The notes: generated from the letters alone by a model not told the origin. A stretch of 64,000 bases of DNA from Mycolicibacterium aromaticivorans JS19b1 = JCM 16368 (GCF_000559085.1 NZ_JALN02000001.1:310001-374000); one strand, 5' to 3'. Positions 47,247 to 58,270 are shown, counted from the first letter of the stretch. Program-made: numbers and translations.

Positions 47247-47280
47247 TTGCGTTGATTGAGTGGCCTCACGCGACGCAATC
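47245..47280. promoter_or_regulatory. 8-base inverted repeat at the nitroreductase stop
   Basis: GATTGCGT (47245-47252) and ACGCAATC (47273-47280) are perfect arms with a 20-base spacer starting on the nitroreductase stop codon. It may be a weak hairpin terminator or part of the gabT control region; the right arm overlaps a TCACGCGAC copy that recurs nearer gabT. Confidence 0.35.
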
Positions 47281-47319
47281 CATTGCCTGATAGCGGGTAG
47301 GACTAAGTTTTCAGTTGTA

Positions 47320-47335
47320 TCGCGTTGTCACGCGA
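47320..47335. promoter_or_regulatory. operator-like palindrome upstream of gabT
   Basis: TCGCGT-TGTC-ACGCGA, perfect 6-base arms with a 4-base spacer, 52 bases before the gabT start. The word TCACGCGAC within it (47328-47336) also occurs at 47266-47274, giving two sites 62 bases apart. Suggests a dedicated regulator binding the gabT promoter. Confidence 0.4.
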
Positions 47336-47386
47336 CTAGGCTCGAAATGCCCTCGTCGCGCCAGCCACTCGTCTAGGAGACCGAAA

Positions 47387-48730
47387 GTGACCACCCTCGA
47401 GCAGAGCCGCAAACTCGTCACCGAGATTCCCGGCCCCGGGTCCATCGAACTGAGCAAGCGCAGGGTCGCCGCGGTGTCGCGCGGCGTCGGCGTCACGATG
47501 CCCGTCTTCACCGCGCGGGCCGGTGGCGGAATCATCGAGGACGTCGACGGCAACCGCTTGATCGACCTCGGCTCGGGCATCGCGGTCACGACGATCGGCA
47601 ACGCGTCGCCGCGGGTGGTCGAAGCCGTGCAGGCGCAGGTCGCCGACTTCACCCACACCTGCTTCATGGTGACGCCCTACGAGGAATACGTCGCGGTAGC
47701 CGAGCACCTCAACCGGCTCACCCCGGGCTCCTACGAGAAGCGCTCCGCGTTGTTCAACTCCGGATCCGAAGCCGTGGAGAACGCGGTCAAGATCGCCCGC
47801 TCGTACACCCGCAAGACCGCGGTGGTGGCCTTCGACCACGCCTATCACGGGCGCACCAACCTGACGATGGCGCTGACCGCGAAGTCGATGCCCTACAAGA
47901 GCGGGTTCGGCCCGTTCGCCCCCGAGATCTACCGCGCCCCACTCTCCTACCCCTTCCGCGACGGACTGATCGACAAGGAATGGGCCACCGACGGCGAACT
48001 GGCCGCCGAGCGGGCGCTGAGCATCATCGACAAGCAGATCGGCGCGGCCAATCTGGCCGCGGTGATCATCGAACCGATCCAGGGTGAGGGCGGCTTCATC
48101 GTTCCGGCACCAGGGTTCCTGCCGGCACTGCGGGCGTGGTGTTCGGAGAACGACGTGGTGTTCATCGCCGACGAGGTGCAGACCGGGTTCGCGCGCACCG
48201 GCGCGATGTTCGCCTGCGAGGACGAGGGCATCGAGCCGGATCTGATCGTGACGGCCAAGGGCATCGCCGACGGTCTGCCGCTGTCGGCGGTGACCGGGCG
48301 CGCCGAAATCATGGACGCGCCGCACGTCAGCGGTCTCGGCGGCACCTACGGCGGCAATCCCCTGGCGTGTGCAGCCGCGCTGGCCACCATCGAGACCATC
48401 GAACTCGACGGCCTGGTGGATCGGGCCAAGCAGATCGAAGCGGTGATGAAGGACAAACTCGGCCGGATGCAGGCCGACGACGACCGCATCGGCGATGTGC
48501 GCGGCCGGGGCGCGATGATCGCCGTCGAGTTGGTGAAATCCGGCACCGCCGAACCGGATCCGGAGCTCGCCAAAACGCTGGCGGCCACCGCGCACGCCCA
48601 GGGCGTGGTGGTGCTGACCTGTGGCACGTACGGCAATGTGCTGCGGTTCCTGCCACCGTTGGCCATCAGCGACGAGCTGCTGACCGAGGGACTCGACGTG
48701 CTGGCTGAAATTCTTCGCAGCCTTCGATGA
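47387..48730 (+). CDS. gabT: 4-aminobutyrate aminotransferase
   Basis: A 447-residue class III PLP-dependent aminotransferase that transfers the amino group of GABA to 2-oxoglutarate, giving succinate semialdehyde. It has FNSGSEAVENAVKIARSYTRK (phosphate cup), the PLP Asp262 in FIADEVQTGFARTG and Lys291 in VTAKGIADGLPLSAV. GTG 47387 is fixed by AGGAGA just upstream and matches the length of Rv2589. Stop overlaps the next ATG by four bases, coupling it with an aldehyde dehydrogenase. Confidence 0.95.
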   Translation: MTTLEQSRKLVTEIPGPGSIELSKRRVAAVSRGVGVTMPVFTARAGGGIIEDVDGNRLIDLGSGIAVTTIGNASPRVVEAVQAQVADFTHTCFMVTPYEEYVAVAEHLNRLTPGSYEKRSALFNSGSEAVENAVKIARSYTRKTAVVAFDHAYHGRTNLTMALTAKSMPYKSGFGPFAPEIYRAPLSYPFRDGLIDKEWATDGELAAERALSIIDKQIGAANLAAVIIEPIQGEGGFIVPAPGFLPALRAWCSENDVVFIADEVQTGFARTGAMFACEDEGIEPDLIVTAKGIADGLPLSAVTGRAEIMDAPHVSGLGGTYGGNPLACAAALATIETIELDGLVDRAKQIEAVMKDKLGRMQADDDRIGDVRGRGAMIAVELVKSGTAEPDPELAKTLAATAHAQGVVVLTCGTYGNVLRFLPPLAISDELLTEGLDVLAEILRSLR

Positions 48731-50154
48731 CGCAAAACTTCATCGACGGCGAGCTCGTCGACTCGGTGAGCGGGGCGACGATGCCGATCGTCGACCCGTC
48801 CACCGGCGAAAAGTACGGCACCGCACCGATTTCCACTGAACAAGACATCGACAACGCGTACGCCGCGGCAAGTAGGGCGTTCACCGACTGGAAGCGCACA
48901 ACACCCTCGCAGCGACAGAAGGCGCTGCTGGATTTCGCCGACGACGTCGAAAAGCATGCGAACGGCCTGGTTGCCGCCGAGGGGCGCAACACCGGCAAGC
49001 CCAATCACGTCACGCTGGCCGAAGAGATCCCCCCGATGCTCGACCAGATCCGGTTCTTCGCCGGTGCGGCAAGGATTCTGGAGGGCAAGTCGGCGGGCGA
49101 ATATCCGGCCGACCACACCTCGTGGATCCGTCGTGAGCCGGTCGGGGTGATCGGGCAGGTCGCGCCCTGGAACTACCCGATGATGATGGCTATCTGGAAG
49201 TTCTGTCCCGCCATCGCCGCAGGCAACACCGTCGTGCTCAAACCCAGTGACACCACCCCCGTCACCACGGTGATGCTGGCCGAGATCGCCGCCAGGCACT
49301 TCGGGCCCGGTGTGCTCAACGTCGTGTGCGGTGATCGGGTGACCGGCGCAGGTGTCGTCGCGCACCCGACCCCCCAGATGGTCTCGATCACCGGATCCGT
49401 CGCCGCAGGGCGTGCGGTGGCGGTCAGCGCCGGCGGCCACCTCAAACGTACCCATCTCGAACTCGGCGGCAAAGCGCCGGTGATCGTGTTCGACGACGCC
49501 GACATCGCCGCTGCCGCAGAAGGAATCGCGACGGCCGGATATTTCAACGCAGGCCAGGACTGCACCGCCGCCACCCGGGTGCTGGCCCGCGCAGGGGTGG
49601 CCGAGGACCTCACCGCCGCGCTGGCCGAACAGGCCACGGCCGCGGCCACGACGTTCGGGCGCGCCGCCGACGACGAGGATGCCTGGGTGCCGCCGGTCAA
49701 CAACGCCAATCAGCTCGATCGGGTGCTGGGGTTCCTGTCCGACGTCCCGGCCCATGCGACGGTCGCTGCCGGCGGAAAACGTCAGGGCGACAAAGGTTTC
49801 TACATCGAACCGACCGTGATCGGCGGCCTGCGCCAGGGCGACCGGCACGTCCAGGAGGAAATTTTCGGGCCGGTGATCACCGTGCAGGCGTTCGCCGACG
49901 AGGACGAAGCGCTTCGCTGGGCGAATGGCGTGGCGTACGGCCTGGCATCGTCGGTGTGGACCTCGAACGTGTCGCGCGCCCTACGGGTGTCCAATTCGTT
50001 GGATTTCGGATGCGTGTGGATCAATACGCACATTCCGCTGGTCGCCGAGATGCCGCATGGCGGCTTCAAGTCGTCAGGGCACGGCAAAGATCTGTCGATG
50101 TACTCACTTGAGGACTACACCCGCATCAAGCACGTGATGGCCTACACCGGCTGA
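48727..50154 (+). CDS. aldehyde dehydrogenase, aminobutyraldehyde-type
   Basis: A 475-residue NAD(P)-dependent aldehyde dehydrogenase. The N-terminus has FIDGELVDSVSGATMPIVDPSTGE; then QVAPWNYPMMMAIWKFCPAIAAGNTVVLKPSDTTP; catalytic Glu245 in LELGGKAPVIVF and Cys279 in NAGQDCTAATR. It is closest by eye to gamma-aminobutyraldehyde dehydrogenase (PatD-like); a succinate semialdehyde dehydrogenase role is also possible. Coupled to gabT it would complete a putrescine/GABA route to succinate. Its end overlaps the convergent P450-like gene by 13 bases. Confidence 0.92.
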   Translation: MTQNFIDGELVDSVSGATMPIVDPSTGEKYGTAPISTEQDIDNAYAAASRAFTDWKRTTPSQRQKALLDFADDVEKHANGLVAAEGRNTGKPNHVTLAEEIPPMLDQIRFFAGAARILEGKSAGEYPADHTSWIRREPVGVIGQVAPWNYPMMMAIWKFCPAIAAGNTVVLKPSDTTPVTTVMLAEIAARHFGPGVLNVVCGDRVTGAGVVAHPTPQMVSITGSVAAGRAVAVSAGGHLKRTHLELGGKAPVIVFDDADIAAAAEGIATAGYFNAGQDCTAATRVLARAGVAEDLTAALAEQATAAATTFGRAADDEDAWVPPVNNANQLDRVLGFLSDVPAHATVAAGGKRQGDKGFYIEPTVIGGLRQGDRHVQEEIFGPVITVQAFADEDEALRWANGVAYGLASSVWTSNVSRALRVSNSLDFGCVWINTHIPLVAEMPHGGFKSSGHGKDLSMYSLEDYTRIKHVMAYTG

Positions 50155-50438
50155 GCCGCGCTTCGGGGCTTGGCCACCACGTCGGCAATCCGGCGGCGGA
50201 TCCCGTCATCGGTCAGGCCCGACATGACGAGCCGGCCCAGCTCGTCGTCCGCCGGTCGCCGACACCTTTCGGCAATGAGAACGTCGACGTAGGAATGCAA
50301 TTCGTCGACCGCCCGACGGCTGGGCAGTTCGTCGGCCCACCGCCAGAACAGCACCCGGTCGTCGTCCGGAACGCCGAAAGCCGCGCAGATGTCGGATATC
50401 CGGATGAAGTCGTCGTCGGGAACAAATGGTGCGGCCAT
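50142..50438 (-). CDS. small cytochrome P450-derived protein lacking the heme domain
   Basis: A 98-residue protein. RISDICAAFGVPDDDRVLFWRWADEL, then LHSYVDVLIAERCRRPADDELGRLV and GLTDDGIRRRIADVV follow the P450 segment between helices D and G/H (the usual FGVPEEDR...F..W.D, L..Y...LI..RR..P.DDL pattern). The I-helix AGxxT, ExxR and heme-binding Cys motifs are absent. ATG 50438 starts cleanly and the frame is intact, so it is either a conserved mini-protein or a trimmed remnant. It overlaps the aldehyde dehydrogenase end by 13 bases. Confidence 0.65.
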   Translation of the reverse strand: MAAPFVPDDDFIRISDICAAFGVPDDDRVLFWRWADELPSRRAVDELHSYVDVLIAERCRRPADDELGRLVMSGLTDDGIRRRIADVVAKPRSAAQPV

Positions 50439-50518
50439 GAGTACCACTGTGTCCCGAATACCACCGGCTCCTGTCACCGATGTGGTGCACATCGCACAGT
50501 GACGTCGGTTACTAATCC

Positions 50519-51205
50519 CTAATGCGCCACCGGGGTCCGGCGCGAACCGCCCAACATGTCACGCAAGCCGCGACGGCGGCGCGGCTCTTCCTCGTCCACA
50601 TCGTCCACGTCGGTGACCCGGCGATGGTGCCCCTCGACCACCGGCTCGGTCGTGGTGGCCGCGTCGACCGGCTCACCGGCAACGGGTTCGGCGACCACCG
50701 GCCGCGTCGCGTAGCGCACGTCACGCACGCTGTGCACCGACACCCGACCCAACGCCATGGCGCCGAGGAAGATGATCAGTGCGCCGAGCCCGCTCCAGAA
50801 CGCCAGCTCGATCCCAACCTGGCCGGCCGTGCTGTCGGCCACCGGTGCGCCGACGTCGCCGAGGCCCCAGGGGCCGGCGAAGAGCCGGCCCACCACGAAC
50901 CAGGCGCCGGCGATGACGGCCAGCCAGCCGCCGAGCAGAGCGGTCGCCCGGTTGCGCGACATCAGCAACAGCAGTCCGCCGAGGACCGCGACCACCCCGG
51001 GCAGAACCTCGAGCCAACCGCGGGCCGCGGTCCACACCCACGGAGTGTCCGGTTGATAGGCGAAGTCGAAGTACGGCCCGATGAACGGAATCAGCGCTCC
51101 CCAGAGCCCCAGCAGTACAAGCAGAAATCCACTGGCCGCGCCGCGGCTGCGCGCGATCTCCATCCGGCCCGCACGCGGATCCAGGCGAGTGTCTACGTCG
51201 TTCAT
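50519..51205 (-). CDS. four-TM membrane protein with charged C-terminal tail, function unknown
   Basis: A 228-residue integral membrane protein. Four hydrophobic segments (SGFLLVLLGLWGALIPFIG, LEVLPGVVAVLGGLLLLM, TALLGGWLAVIAGAWFVVG, AFWSGLGALIIFLGAMALG) are followed by a C-terminal cytoplasmic tail with DVDDVDEEEPRRRRGLRDM. ATG 51205 has GGAGG upstream; an extra in-frame ATG lies six codons earlier. It is divergent from the carboxylic acid reductase gene, with 227 bases between starts. The pattern is common among actinobacterial membrane proteins; no function is known. Confidence 0.75.
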   Translation of the reverse strand: MNDVDTRLDPRAGRMEIARSRGAASGFLLVLLGLWGALIPFIGPYFDFAYQPDTPWVWTAARGWLEVLPGVVAVLGGLLLLMSRNRATALLGGWLAVIAGAWFVVGRLFAGPWGLGDVGAPVADSTAGQVGIELAFWSGLGALIIFLGAMALGRVSVHSVRDVRYATRPVVAEPVAGEPVDAATTTEPVVEGHHRRVTDVDDVDEEEPRRRRGLRDMLGGSRRTPVAH

Positions 51206-51345
51206 GACGCCTCCTTGACTCAAGGGTGTGTCCCGAGCTGAGGATCGGGTACCCGGGCGTCGCGCAGCTCTAACGGCGCTGGTGCGGCCGGACAGAGAGC
51301 AAGTTCACAGGACTGGTTCCTAGCATCGACCGTGACCGAGGAATA

Positions 51346-51364
51346 ACGTTAGTTTTGCTAACGT
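51346..51364. promoter_or_regulatory. inverted repeat in the carboxylic acid reductase promoter
   Basis: ACGTTAG-TTTTG-CTAACGT: perfect 7-base arms with a 5-base spacer in an AT-rich stretch 68 bases before the car start. Size and symmetry fit a TetR- or MarR-type operator. No such regulator gene is adjacent. Confidence 0.5.
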
Positions 51365-51432
51365 AGTTTAATTTGGGCGCAACGAGGCGCCCGCCAATCT
51401 TTCTTTCTCTAGTTCGTTGATGGAGTCTCGTC

Positions 51433-54400
51433 ATGCCGACTGATACTCGCGAAGCCCGGTTTGAGCAGCGCGTTGCCGATCTGTACACCTCCGACCCCCA
51501 GTTCGCCGCGGCCGCACCCGACCCGCAGGTGACCGCGGCCGCCGCCACCCCCGGCCTGCCTCTTTCCGCCGTCATAACGACCGTTTTCGACGGCTACGCC
51601 GACCGCCCCGCCGTGGGCCAGCGGGCGGTGAGGTTCGTGGCGGATCCGCAGACCGGACGCACCACCGCCGAGCTGATGCAGGCGTTCGACACCATCACCT
51701 ATCGGCAACTATGGGATCGGGTGCGGGCGGTCGCCGGAGCGTGGTCCGCCGACCCCGTCGCCGTGGGCGACCGCGTCGCGATCCTCGGATTCACCAGTGT
51801 CGACTACACGACCATCGACCTCGCGCTGACGCAGCTCGGCGCGGTGTCAGTGCCGCTGCAGACCAGTGCCGGTGCGGCCGCGCTGACACCGATCATCGCC
51901 GAGACCGAACCCGTACTTGTCGCCTCGAGCATCGACAACCTCGATGACGCCGTCGAGCTCGTCCTCACCGGCCCGGCACCGAAAAGCCTCGTGGTCTTCG
52001 ACTTTCGGCCAGAGGTCGACGACCAGCGCGACGCGTTGACCGCCGCCCGTGACCGCCTGACCGGCACCAGCATTACCGTGACCACCCTGGCCGACGAGAT
52101 CACCCGTGGCGCAGACAGTTCCGTTGTCAATGCGGACAATGCCGGGGATGACCCGCTGGCTCTGCTGATCTACACCTCCGGAAGCACCGGCGCCCCGAAG
52201 GGTGCGATGTACCCGGCTTCCAAGGTCGCCGACATGTGGCTTGCCGCCGCCGCGCATTGGGACGACAAGCAGGGCGCTTACCCGTCGATCGTGCTGAGCT
52301 TCATGCCGATGAGCCACGTGATGGGCCGCGGCGCACTGTATGGAGCGTTGAGCACCGGTGGCACAGTCTATTTCGCCGCGCGGCCCGACCTGTCGACGTT
52401 CCTCGAGGACTTGGCTTTGACCCGCCCGACGCAGCTGAACCTGGTCCCCCGGGTATGGGACATGATTCATCAAGAAGTGCAAAGCGATGTCGACCGCCGC
52501 GCAGGCGAGGCCACCGAGGCCGAGGTGCTGGCAGAGAAGCGCGCCAGCCTGCTGGGTGACCGATTCGTCTCCGCGCTCACCGGCTCGGCGCCGATCGCAC
52601 CGGAACTCAAAGAGTGGGTCGAGAAGTTCCTCGACATGCACCTGGTCGAGGGCTACGGCTCCACCGAGGCCGGCGCCGTGTTCGTCGACGGGATGGTGCG
52701 CCGCCCGCCGGTGACCGACTACAAGCTGGTCGATGTCCCGGAGCTGGGGTACTTCGGTACCGATCTGCCGCATCCGCGCGGCGAGCTGTTGGTGAAGTCG
52801 ACGCAACTGTTCCCGGGCTATTACAAGCGGCCCGAGGTCACCGCAGCGATGTTCGACGAGGACGGCTTCTACCGCACCGGCGACATCGTCGCCGAGACCG
52901 CGCCCGACCATCTGCAGTATGTGGACCGGCGCAACAATGTTCTCAAGTTGTCGCAGGGCGAGTTCGTCACGGTCTCCAAACTGGAGGCCGCGTTCGGGCG
53001 CAGCCCGCTGGTGCACCAGATCTACTTGTACGGCAACAGCGCCCGGCCCTACCTGCTGGCCGTCGTGGTGCCGACCGCCGAAGCGGTGGCCGATCACGAC
53101 GCGGCTGAGCTCAAGGCCCTGATCGCCGACTCGCTGCAGGACGCCGCGCGGAACGCACGGTTGCAGTCCTACGAGATCCCGCGTGACTTCCTGGTCGAGA
53201 CAACGCCTTTCACCGTAGAGAACGGACTGCTGACCGGTATCCGCAAGCTGGCCTGGCCGCGCCTGAAGGAACGCTACGGGTCCGCCCTCGAGCAGCTCTA
53301 TGTCGATCTCGCCGAAGGTCAGGCCGACGAGCTGCGGGCGCTGCGGCAGAGCGGTGCCGACGCCCCCGCGCTGGCGACCATCACCCGCGCCGCCGGCGCG
53401 CTGCTGGGAGCCGCGGCGGCCGACCTGCAGCCCGATGCCCACTTCACCGACCTCGGCGGAGACTCGCTGTCGGCGTTGACATTCGCCAATCTGCTCAACG
53501 AGATCTTCGATATCGAGGTGCCGGTGGATGTGATCGTCAGCCCGGCCAACGATCTGCAGGCCATCGCCGCCTACATCGACAGTGAGCGCAACTCCGGCAG
53601 TAAGCGCCCGACGTTCGCCTCGATTCACGGCGCCGGCGCCACTGAAGCACATGCCCGTGATCTGACGCTGGACCGCTTCATCGATGCCGCCACCCTGGCC
53701 GCCGCACCGCAGCTGCCCGGCCCGGCCAGCGAGATCCGCACCGTATTGCTCACCGGCGCAACCGGATTCCTGGGTCGCTACCTGGCACTGGATTGGCTCG
53801 AGCGGATGGACCTGGTGGACGGCAAGGTGATCTGCCTGGTGCGCGCCAAGGATGACGAGGCCGCGCGCGCCCGGCTGGATGCCACGTTCGACAGCGGCGA
53901 CCCCAAACTTCTGGCGCACTATCGGAAGCTGGCCGCCGAGCACCTCGAGGTCATCGCCGGCGACAAAGGTGAGGAGAACCTCGGCCTCGATGGGGCCACG
54001 TGGCAGCGATTGGCCGACACCGTCGACCTGATCGTCGACCCGGCCGCGCTGGTCAACCATGTGCTGCCCTACCGGGAGTTGTTCGGGCCCAACGCCGTTG
54101 GTACCGCTGAGCTCATCCGGATCGCGCTGACCACCCGGCTCAAGCCGTTCGTCTACGTCTCGACGATCGGTGTGGGTGCGGGGATCGCGCCGGGGCGCTT
54201 CGTCGAGGACGGCGACATCCGCGAGATCAGCGCGACCCGCGCGGTCGACGACTCGTACGCCAACGGGTACGGCAACAGCAAGTGGGCCGGCGAGGTGCTG
54301 CTGCGTGAGGCCAACGACCTGTGCGGCCTTCCGGTGTCGGTGTTCCGCTGCGACATGATCCTTGCCGACACCAGCTACGGTGGTCAGCTCAACCTGCCCG

Positions 54401-54927
54401 ACATGTTCACCCGGATGATGCTGAGCCTGGTGGCCACCGGCATCGCGCCGGTGTCGTTCTACGAACTCGACGCCGACGGCAACCGTCAGCGTGCGCACTA
54501 CGACGGCCTGCCGGTGGAGTTCATCGCCGAGGCGATCTCCACCTTGGGTGCGCACGTGACCCAGGGGTTCGAGACCTATCACGTGATGAATCCCTACGAC
54601 GACGGCCTCGGGCTCGACGAGTTCGTCGACTGGCTGGTCGAGGCCGGCTACCCGATCCAGCGGATCGCGGAGTACGACAGCTGGCTGCAGCGGTTCGAAA
54701 CCGCGATGCGGGCACTGCCGGACCGGCAGCGTCAGTACTCGCTGCTGCCGCTGCTGCACAACTACCAGCACCCGGAACGGCCGGTTCGCGGATCGATCGC
54801 GCCGACCGAGCGGTTCCGCGCCGCGGTGCAGGACGCGAAGATCGGTCCGGATAAAGACATTCCGCACGTGTCGGCGGAGGTCATCGTCAAGTACATCACC
54901 GATTTGCAGTTGCTGGGCCTGCTGTAA
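51433..54927 (+). CDS. car: carboxylic acid reductase (FadD9-type)
   Basis: An 1164-residue three-domain enzyme that reduces carboxylic acids to aldehydes with ATP and NADPH. The adenylation domain has [15 protein letters not shown] at about 247-261 and [11 protein letters not shown]; the carrier domain has the phosphopantetheine Ser678 in [11 protein letters not shown]; the reductase domain has [16 protein letters not shown] from 774 and the catalytic Y946-GNS-K950 in [13 protein letters not shown]. Full length for the family and corresponding to Rv2590 (fadD9). A strong hairpin terminator follows. The physiological substrate (fatty or aromatic acid) cannot be read from sequence; activation needs a phosphopantetheinyl transferase encoded elsewhere. 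Confidence 0.97.
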   Translation: MPTDTREARFEQRVADLYTSDPQFAAAAPDPQVTAAAATPGLPLSAVITTVFDGYADRPAVGQRAVRFVADPQTGRTTAELMQAFDTITYRQLWDRVRAVAGAWSADPVAVGDRVAILGFTSVDYTTIDLALTQLGAVSVPLQTSAGAAALTPIIAETEPVLVASSIDNLDDAVELVLTGPAPKSLVVFDFRPEVDDQRDALTAARDRLTGTSITVTTLADEITRGADSSVVNADNAGDDPLALLIYTSGSTGAPKGAMYPASKVADMWLAAAAHWDDKQGAYPSIVLSFMPMSHVMGRGALYGALSTGGTVYFAARPDLSTFLEDLALTRPTQLNLVPRVWDMIHQEVQSDVDRRAGEATEAEVLAEKRASLLGDRFVSALTGSAPIAPELKEWVEKFLDMHLVEGYGSTEAGAVFVDGMVRRPPVTDYKLVDVPELGYFGTDLPHPRGELLVKSTQLFPGYYKRPEVTAAMFDEDGFYRTGDIVAETAPDHLQYVDRRNNVLKLSQGEFVTVSKLEAAFGRSPLVHQIYLYGNSARPYLLAVVVPTAEAVADHDAAELKALIADSLQDAARNARLQSYEIPRDFLVETTPFTVENGLLTGIRKLAWPRLKERYGSALEQLYVDLAEGQADELRALRQSGADAPALATITRAAGALLGAAAADLQPDAHFTDLGGDSLSALTFANLLNEIFDIEVPVDVIVSPANDLQAIAAYIDSERNSGSKRPTFASIHGAGATEAHARDLTLDRFIDAATLAAAPQLPGPASEIRTVLLTGATGFLGRYLALDWLERMDLVDGKVICLVRAKDDEAARARLDATFDSGDPKLLAHYRKLAAEHLEVIAGDKGEENLGLDGATWQRLADTVDLIVDPAALVNHVLPYRELFGPNAVGTAELIRIALTTRLKPFVYVSTIGVGAGIAPGRFVEDGDIREISATRAVDDSYANGYGNSKWAGEVLLREANDLCGLPVSVFRCDMILADTSYGGQLNLPDMFTRMMLSLVATGIAPVSFYELDADGNRQRAHYDGLPVEFIAEAISTLGAHVTQGFETYHVMNPYDDGLGLDEFVDWLVEAGYPIQRIAEYDSWLQRFETAMRALPDRQRQYSLLPLLHNYQHPERPVRGSIAPTERFRAAVQDAKIGPDKDIPHVSAEVIVKYITDLQLLGLL

Positions 54928-54942
54928 GCCGAGCCGCATCGT

Positions 54943-54981
54943 CACCCGGGTCGCGATCGACGACGATCGACGACCCGGGTG
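54943..54981. terminator. long hairpin terminator after car
   Basis: CACCCGGGTCG (54943-54953) pairs with CGACCCGGGTG (54971-54981); inside, CGATCG (54954-54959) pairs with CGATCG (54964-54969), leaving a 4-base loop and one bulged A. The combined stem is 17 base pairs. It lies 16 bases after the car stop. Confidence 0.72.
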
Positions 54982-55087
54982 TCGTTTCGGCGGCAAAGAC
55001 CTTAACCCGGCGGACGCCCGCGCCCGCGAGTACTATCCGCTCAGGCTTCCAGTCTTCGGGGGCAGGCTGCGGCCGGTTCGGGAGCGT

Positions 55088-56191
55088 ATGTACAAAGACG
55101 TGGGCATGGCCGCGTGGGTGCGGCGGTGGTGGCACCAACCCGGCCAGTACGACTGGTTGTCCGACTATCTCGCGGCGCATCACCTGCAGCGCTTCAGCAG
55201 GATCCTGATCGCCTCCGTCGTCATCATCCTTGGGGTGGTGCCCCTGGTGATGTTGTTCAGCCCGTCGGGCCCGCAGGGTGAGGTCCACCGGACCGCCGCG
55301 ATCGTCATGTCGGCCCTGTCGTTCGGTGGGGCGTGCGTTTGGCTTGTCGGCTGGCCGAGCCGCCGCCAATCCGCGCTGATGGCCGTCGGCGCCAATGCCG
55401 GCGTGACCCTGGCATGCCTGATCGCCGGGACGCCGGCGACCGGCTTGTTGGCGTGCGCCACCTTTGCTCCCATCGCCGGCTATGTCGGCCTGTACCACTC
55501 CGGTCGACTCTTGGCGGCGACGTTGGTGAACGCGATCCTCACCACCGTGCTCGCCGGGGTGCGGATCGCTGCCGCCGGCGACACCGCGATGGCTATCGGG
55601 CATGTGCTGGGCGTGCTGATCGCCGTGCTTGCCGTGCCGTTCGGAAGTCAGTTGCTCCTGCACCTGCTGAGCCTCGACGCGAGGATGTCGAACACCGATC
55701 CGCTCACCGGGCTGCGTAACCGTCGAGGCTACGACGAGGCGGCGCTGAAACTGATCGCCGCGGCGGACCGGCCGCACTCACAGTGGCTGGCCGTGATCCT
55801 GATCGATCTGGACGGGTTCAAGCAGATCAACGACGCCCACGGCCACGGCTACGGCGATACGGTCCTGGTCGCGGTTGCGGACAACCTGCGCCGGGCAAGC
55901 GCCATGAATTCGGTGGTGGCCCGCCTCGGCGGCGAGGAGTTCCTCATCGCCGAACTGATCGAGCCCGATGACGCCGAGGACACCGCCGAACGATTCCGCA
56001 CGGCCGTCGCGACCGCGCCCGGCGACGTGACCGCCAGCGTCGGACTCGCAACGATGGCTCTGACCGATATCGACAGCGGCGCGACCGCGGCGCTCACCGA
56101 ACTGGTACACGCAGCCGATGCCGCGATGTACGACGCCAAGCGGGCCGGCGGAAACCAATCCCGTCACCGGGCCACGACGAGCACCACGTAG
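55088..56191 (+). CDS. membrane-bound diguanylate cyclase (GGDEF domain)
   Basis: A 367-residue protein. The N-terminal half holds five or six TM segments (ILIASVVIILGVVPLVMLF, SALSFGGACVWLVGW, then three more), followed by a GGDEF domain from about residue 200: DPLTGLRNRRGYDEAA, LIDLDGFKQINDAHGHGYGD, the active-site ARLGGEEFLIAEL (GGEEF at about 281-285) and VTASVGLATM. It makes c-di-GMP from two GTP. The RxxD inhibitory site before GGEEF is not obvious. ATG 55088 follows a GGGAG site. It converges on DUF1304 and ruvB. Confidence 0.93.
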   Translation: MYKDVGMAAWVRRWWHQPGQYDWLSDYLAAHHLQRFSRILIASVVIILGVVPLVMLFSPSGPQGEVHRTAAIVMSALSFGGACVWLVGWPSRRQSALMAVGANAGVTLACLIAGTPATGLLACATFAPIAGYVGLYHSGRLLAATLVNAILTTVLAGVRIAAAGDTAMAIGHVLGVLIAVLAVPFGSQLLLHLLSLDARMSNTDPLTGLRNRRGYDEAALKLIAAADRPHSQWLAVILIDLDGFKQINDAHGHGYGDTVLVAVADNLRRASAMNSVVARLGGEEFLIAELIEPDDAEDTAERFRTAVATAPGDVTASVGLATMALTDIDSGATAALTELVHAADAAMYDAKRAGGNQSRHRATTSTT

Positions 56192-56217
56192 TCCGAAAAG
56201 AACCCGCGGCCCGAACG

Positions 56218-56612
56218 TCAGACGAGCGCGATTACCAGCAGTACGACCGCGACCAACGGGAATGCCCCCTGGGTTACCGCGGCCCGCGCCTTGTCCGGCG
56301 CGGACGCCAACAGCACTGCCGCCGCGGCGAGCATCGAACCGACACCCGCCAACACCAGCGCGGCGCCGATTCCGGTGTGCCCCAACGCGATTGCGACGAT
56401 ACCCACGATGCCGACGATCGCCAGGAACAGGTTGTAGAAACCCTGGTTCAGCGCCATCAGTTTGGTGGTCTCGGCTTCCTCGGCGGTGGTGCCGAACGCC
56501 TTACGGGTGCGCGACGACGTCCAGGTCAGCGACTCCATCGTGAAGATGTAGACGTGCAGCAGCGCGGCGAGGCCGGCGAAAACCAAGGCGACGATGACCA
56601 TCGGCGCTCCCA

Positions 56613-56613
<1 letters not shown>
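56218..56613 (-). CDS. DUF1304-family membrane protein
   Basis: A 131-residue protein with four TM segments (MVIVALVFAGLAALLHVYIFTME; LFLAIVGIVGIVAIALGH; GAALVLAGVGSMLAAAAVLL; FPLVAVVLLVIALV). The conserved DUF1304 region is TWTSSRTRKAFGTTAEEAETTKLMALNQGFYNLFLA. Function unknown. ATG 56613 overlaps the ruvB stop by one base (TGATG), so it is read by ribosomes leaving ruvB; the upstream in-frame extension lies inside ruvB and is rejected. Confidence 0.9.
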
Positions 56614-57676
<1,063 letters not shown>

Positions 57677-57680
<4 letters not shown>

Positions 57681-58270
57681 TTGGTCTTTCCTAGTAGCGA
57701 CAACGCCGCACGCAATGCCGTGGAGGTGTTGGCCGCACTGTCAGCCGCCAAAACCTTGTCCGTGGCCTCCTCGGCCTGCTTGATCGCAAAGCCAAGTCCG
57801 ACAAGGGCTTCCACCACGGGAGTGCGCACCGCGTGCCCAGTGGCCGCGGTGATGCCCGCACCACCGGCGACCGCGCCGATCTTGTCCCGCAATTCCAGCA
57901 CCATACGTTCGGCGCCACGCTTGCCGATGCCGGGCACCCGGGTCAAGGCCGTCACGTCGCCGTCGGCCAGCGCCTGACGAAGCGCGGTCGCGTCATAGAC
58001 CGCCAGTGTCGCCAGCGCGATCTTGGGGCCGACGCCGGACACCCCGAGCAGGGTCGAGAACAGGTCGCGGGCATCGGAGTCGGCGAAACCGTACAGGGTT
58101 TGGGAGTCCTCACGGACGATCATCGCGGTGATCAGCCTGGCCTCGCTGCCGCGGCGCAGCGTCGCGAGCGTCGACGGGGTGGCCATCACCTTGTAGCCGA
58201 CACCGCCGGCCTCGATCACGACGTGATCGAGCGCGATGTCGAGGACTTCGCCGCGCACCGAGGCGATCAT
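57677..58270 (-). CDS. ruvA: Holliday junction DNA-binding protein RuvA
   Basis: A 197-residue protein with the OB-fold N-terminus ([27 protein letters not shown]), two helix-hairpin-helix motifs ([19 protein letters not shown] and [19 protein letters not shown]) and a C-terminal RuvB-binding domain ([21 protein letters not shown]). It recognises the four-way junction and loads RuvB. ATG 58270 overlaps the ruvC stop. Confidence 0.98.

Noticed and set aside
51847..54996. Open frame of over 1000 codons antisense to car
   Set aside because: Same effect; composition is low-complexity Gly/Arg/His/Gln and there is no ribosome site or homology, and the sense strand encodes a full carboxylic acid reductase.
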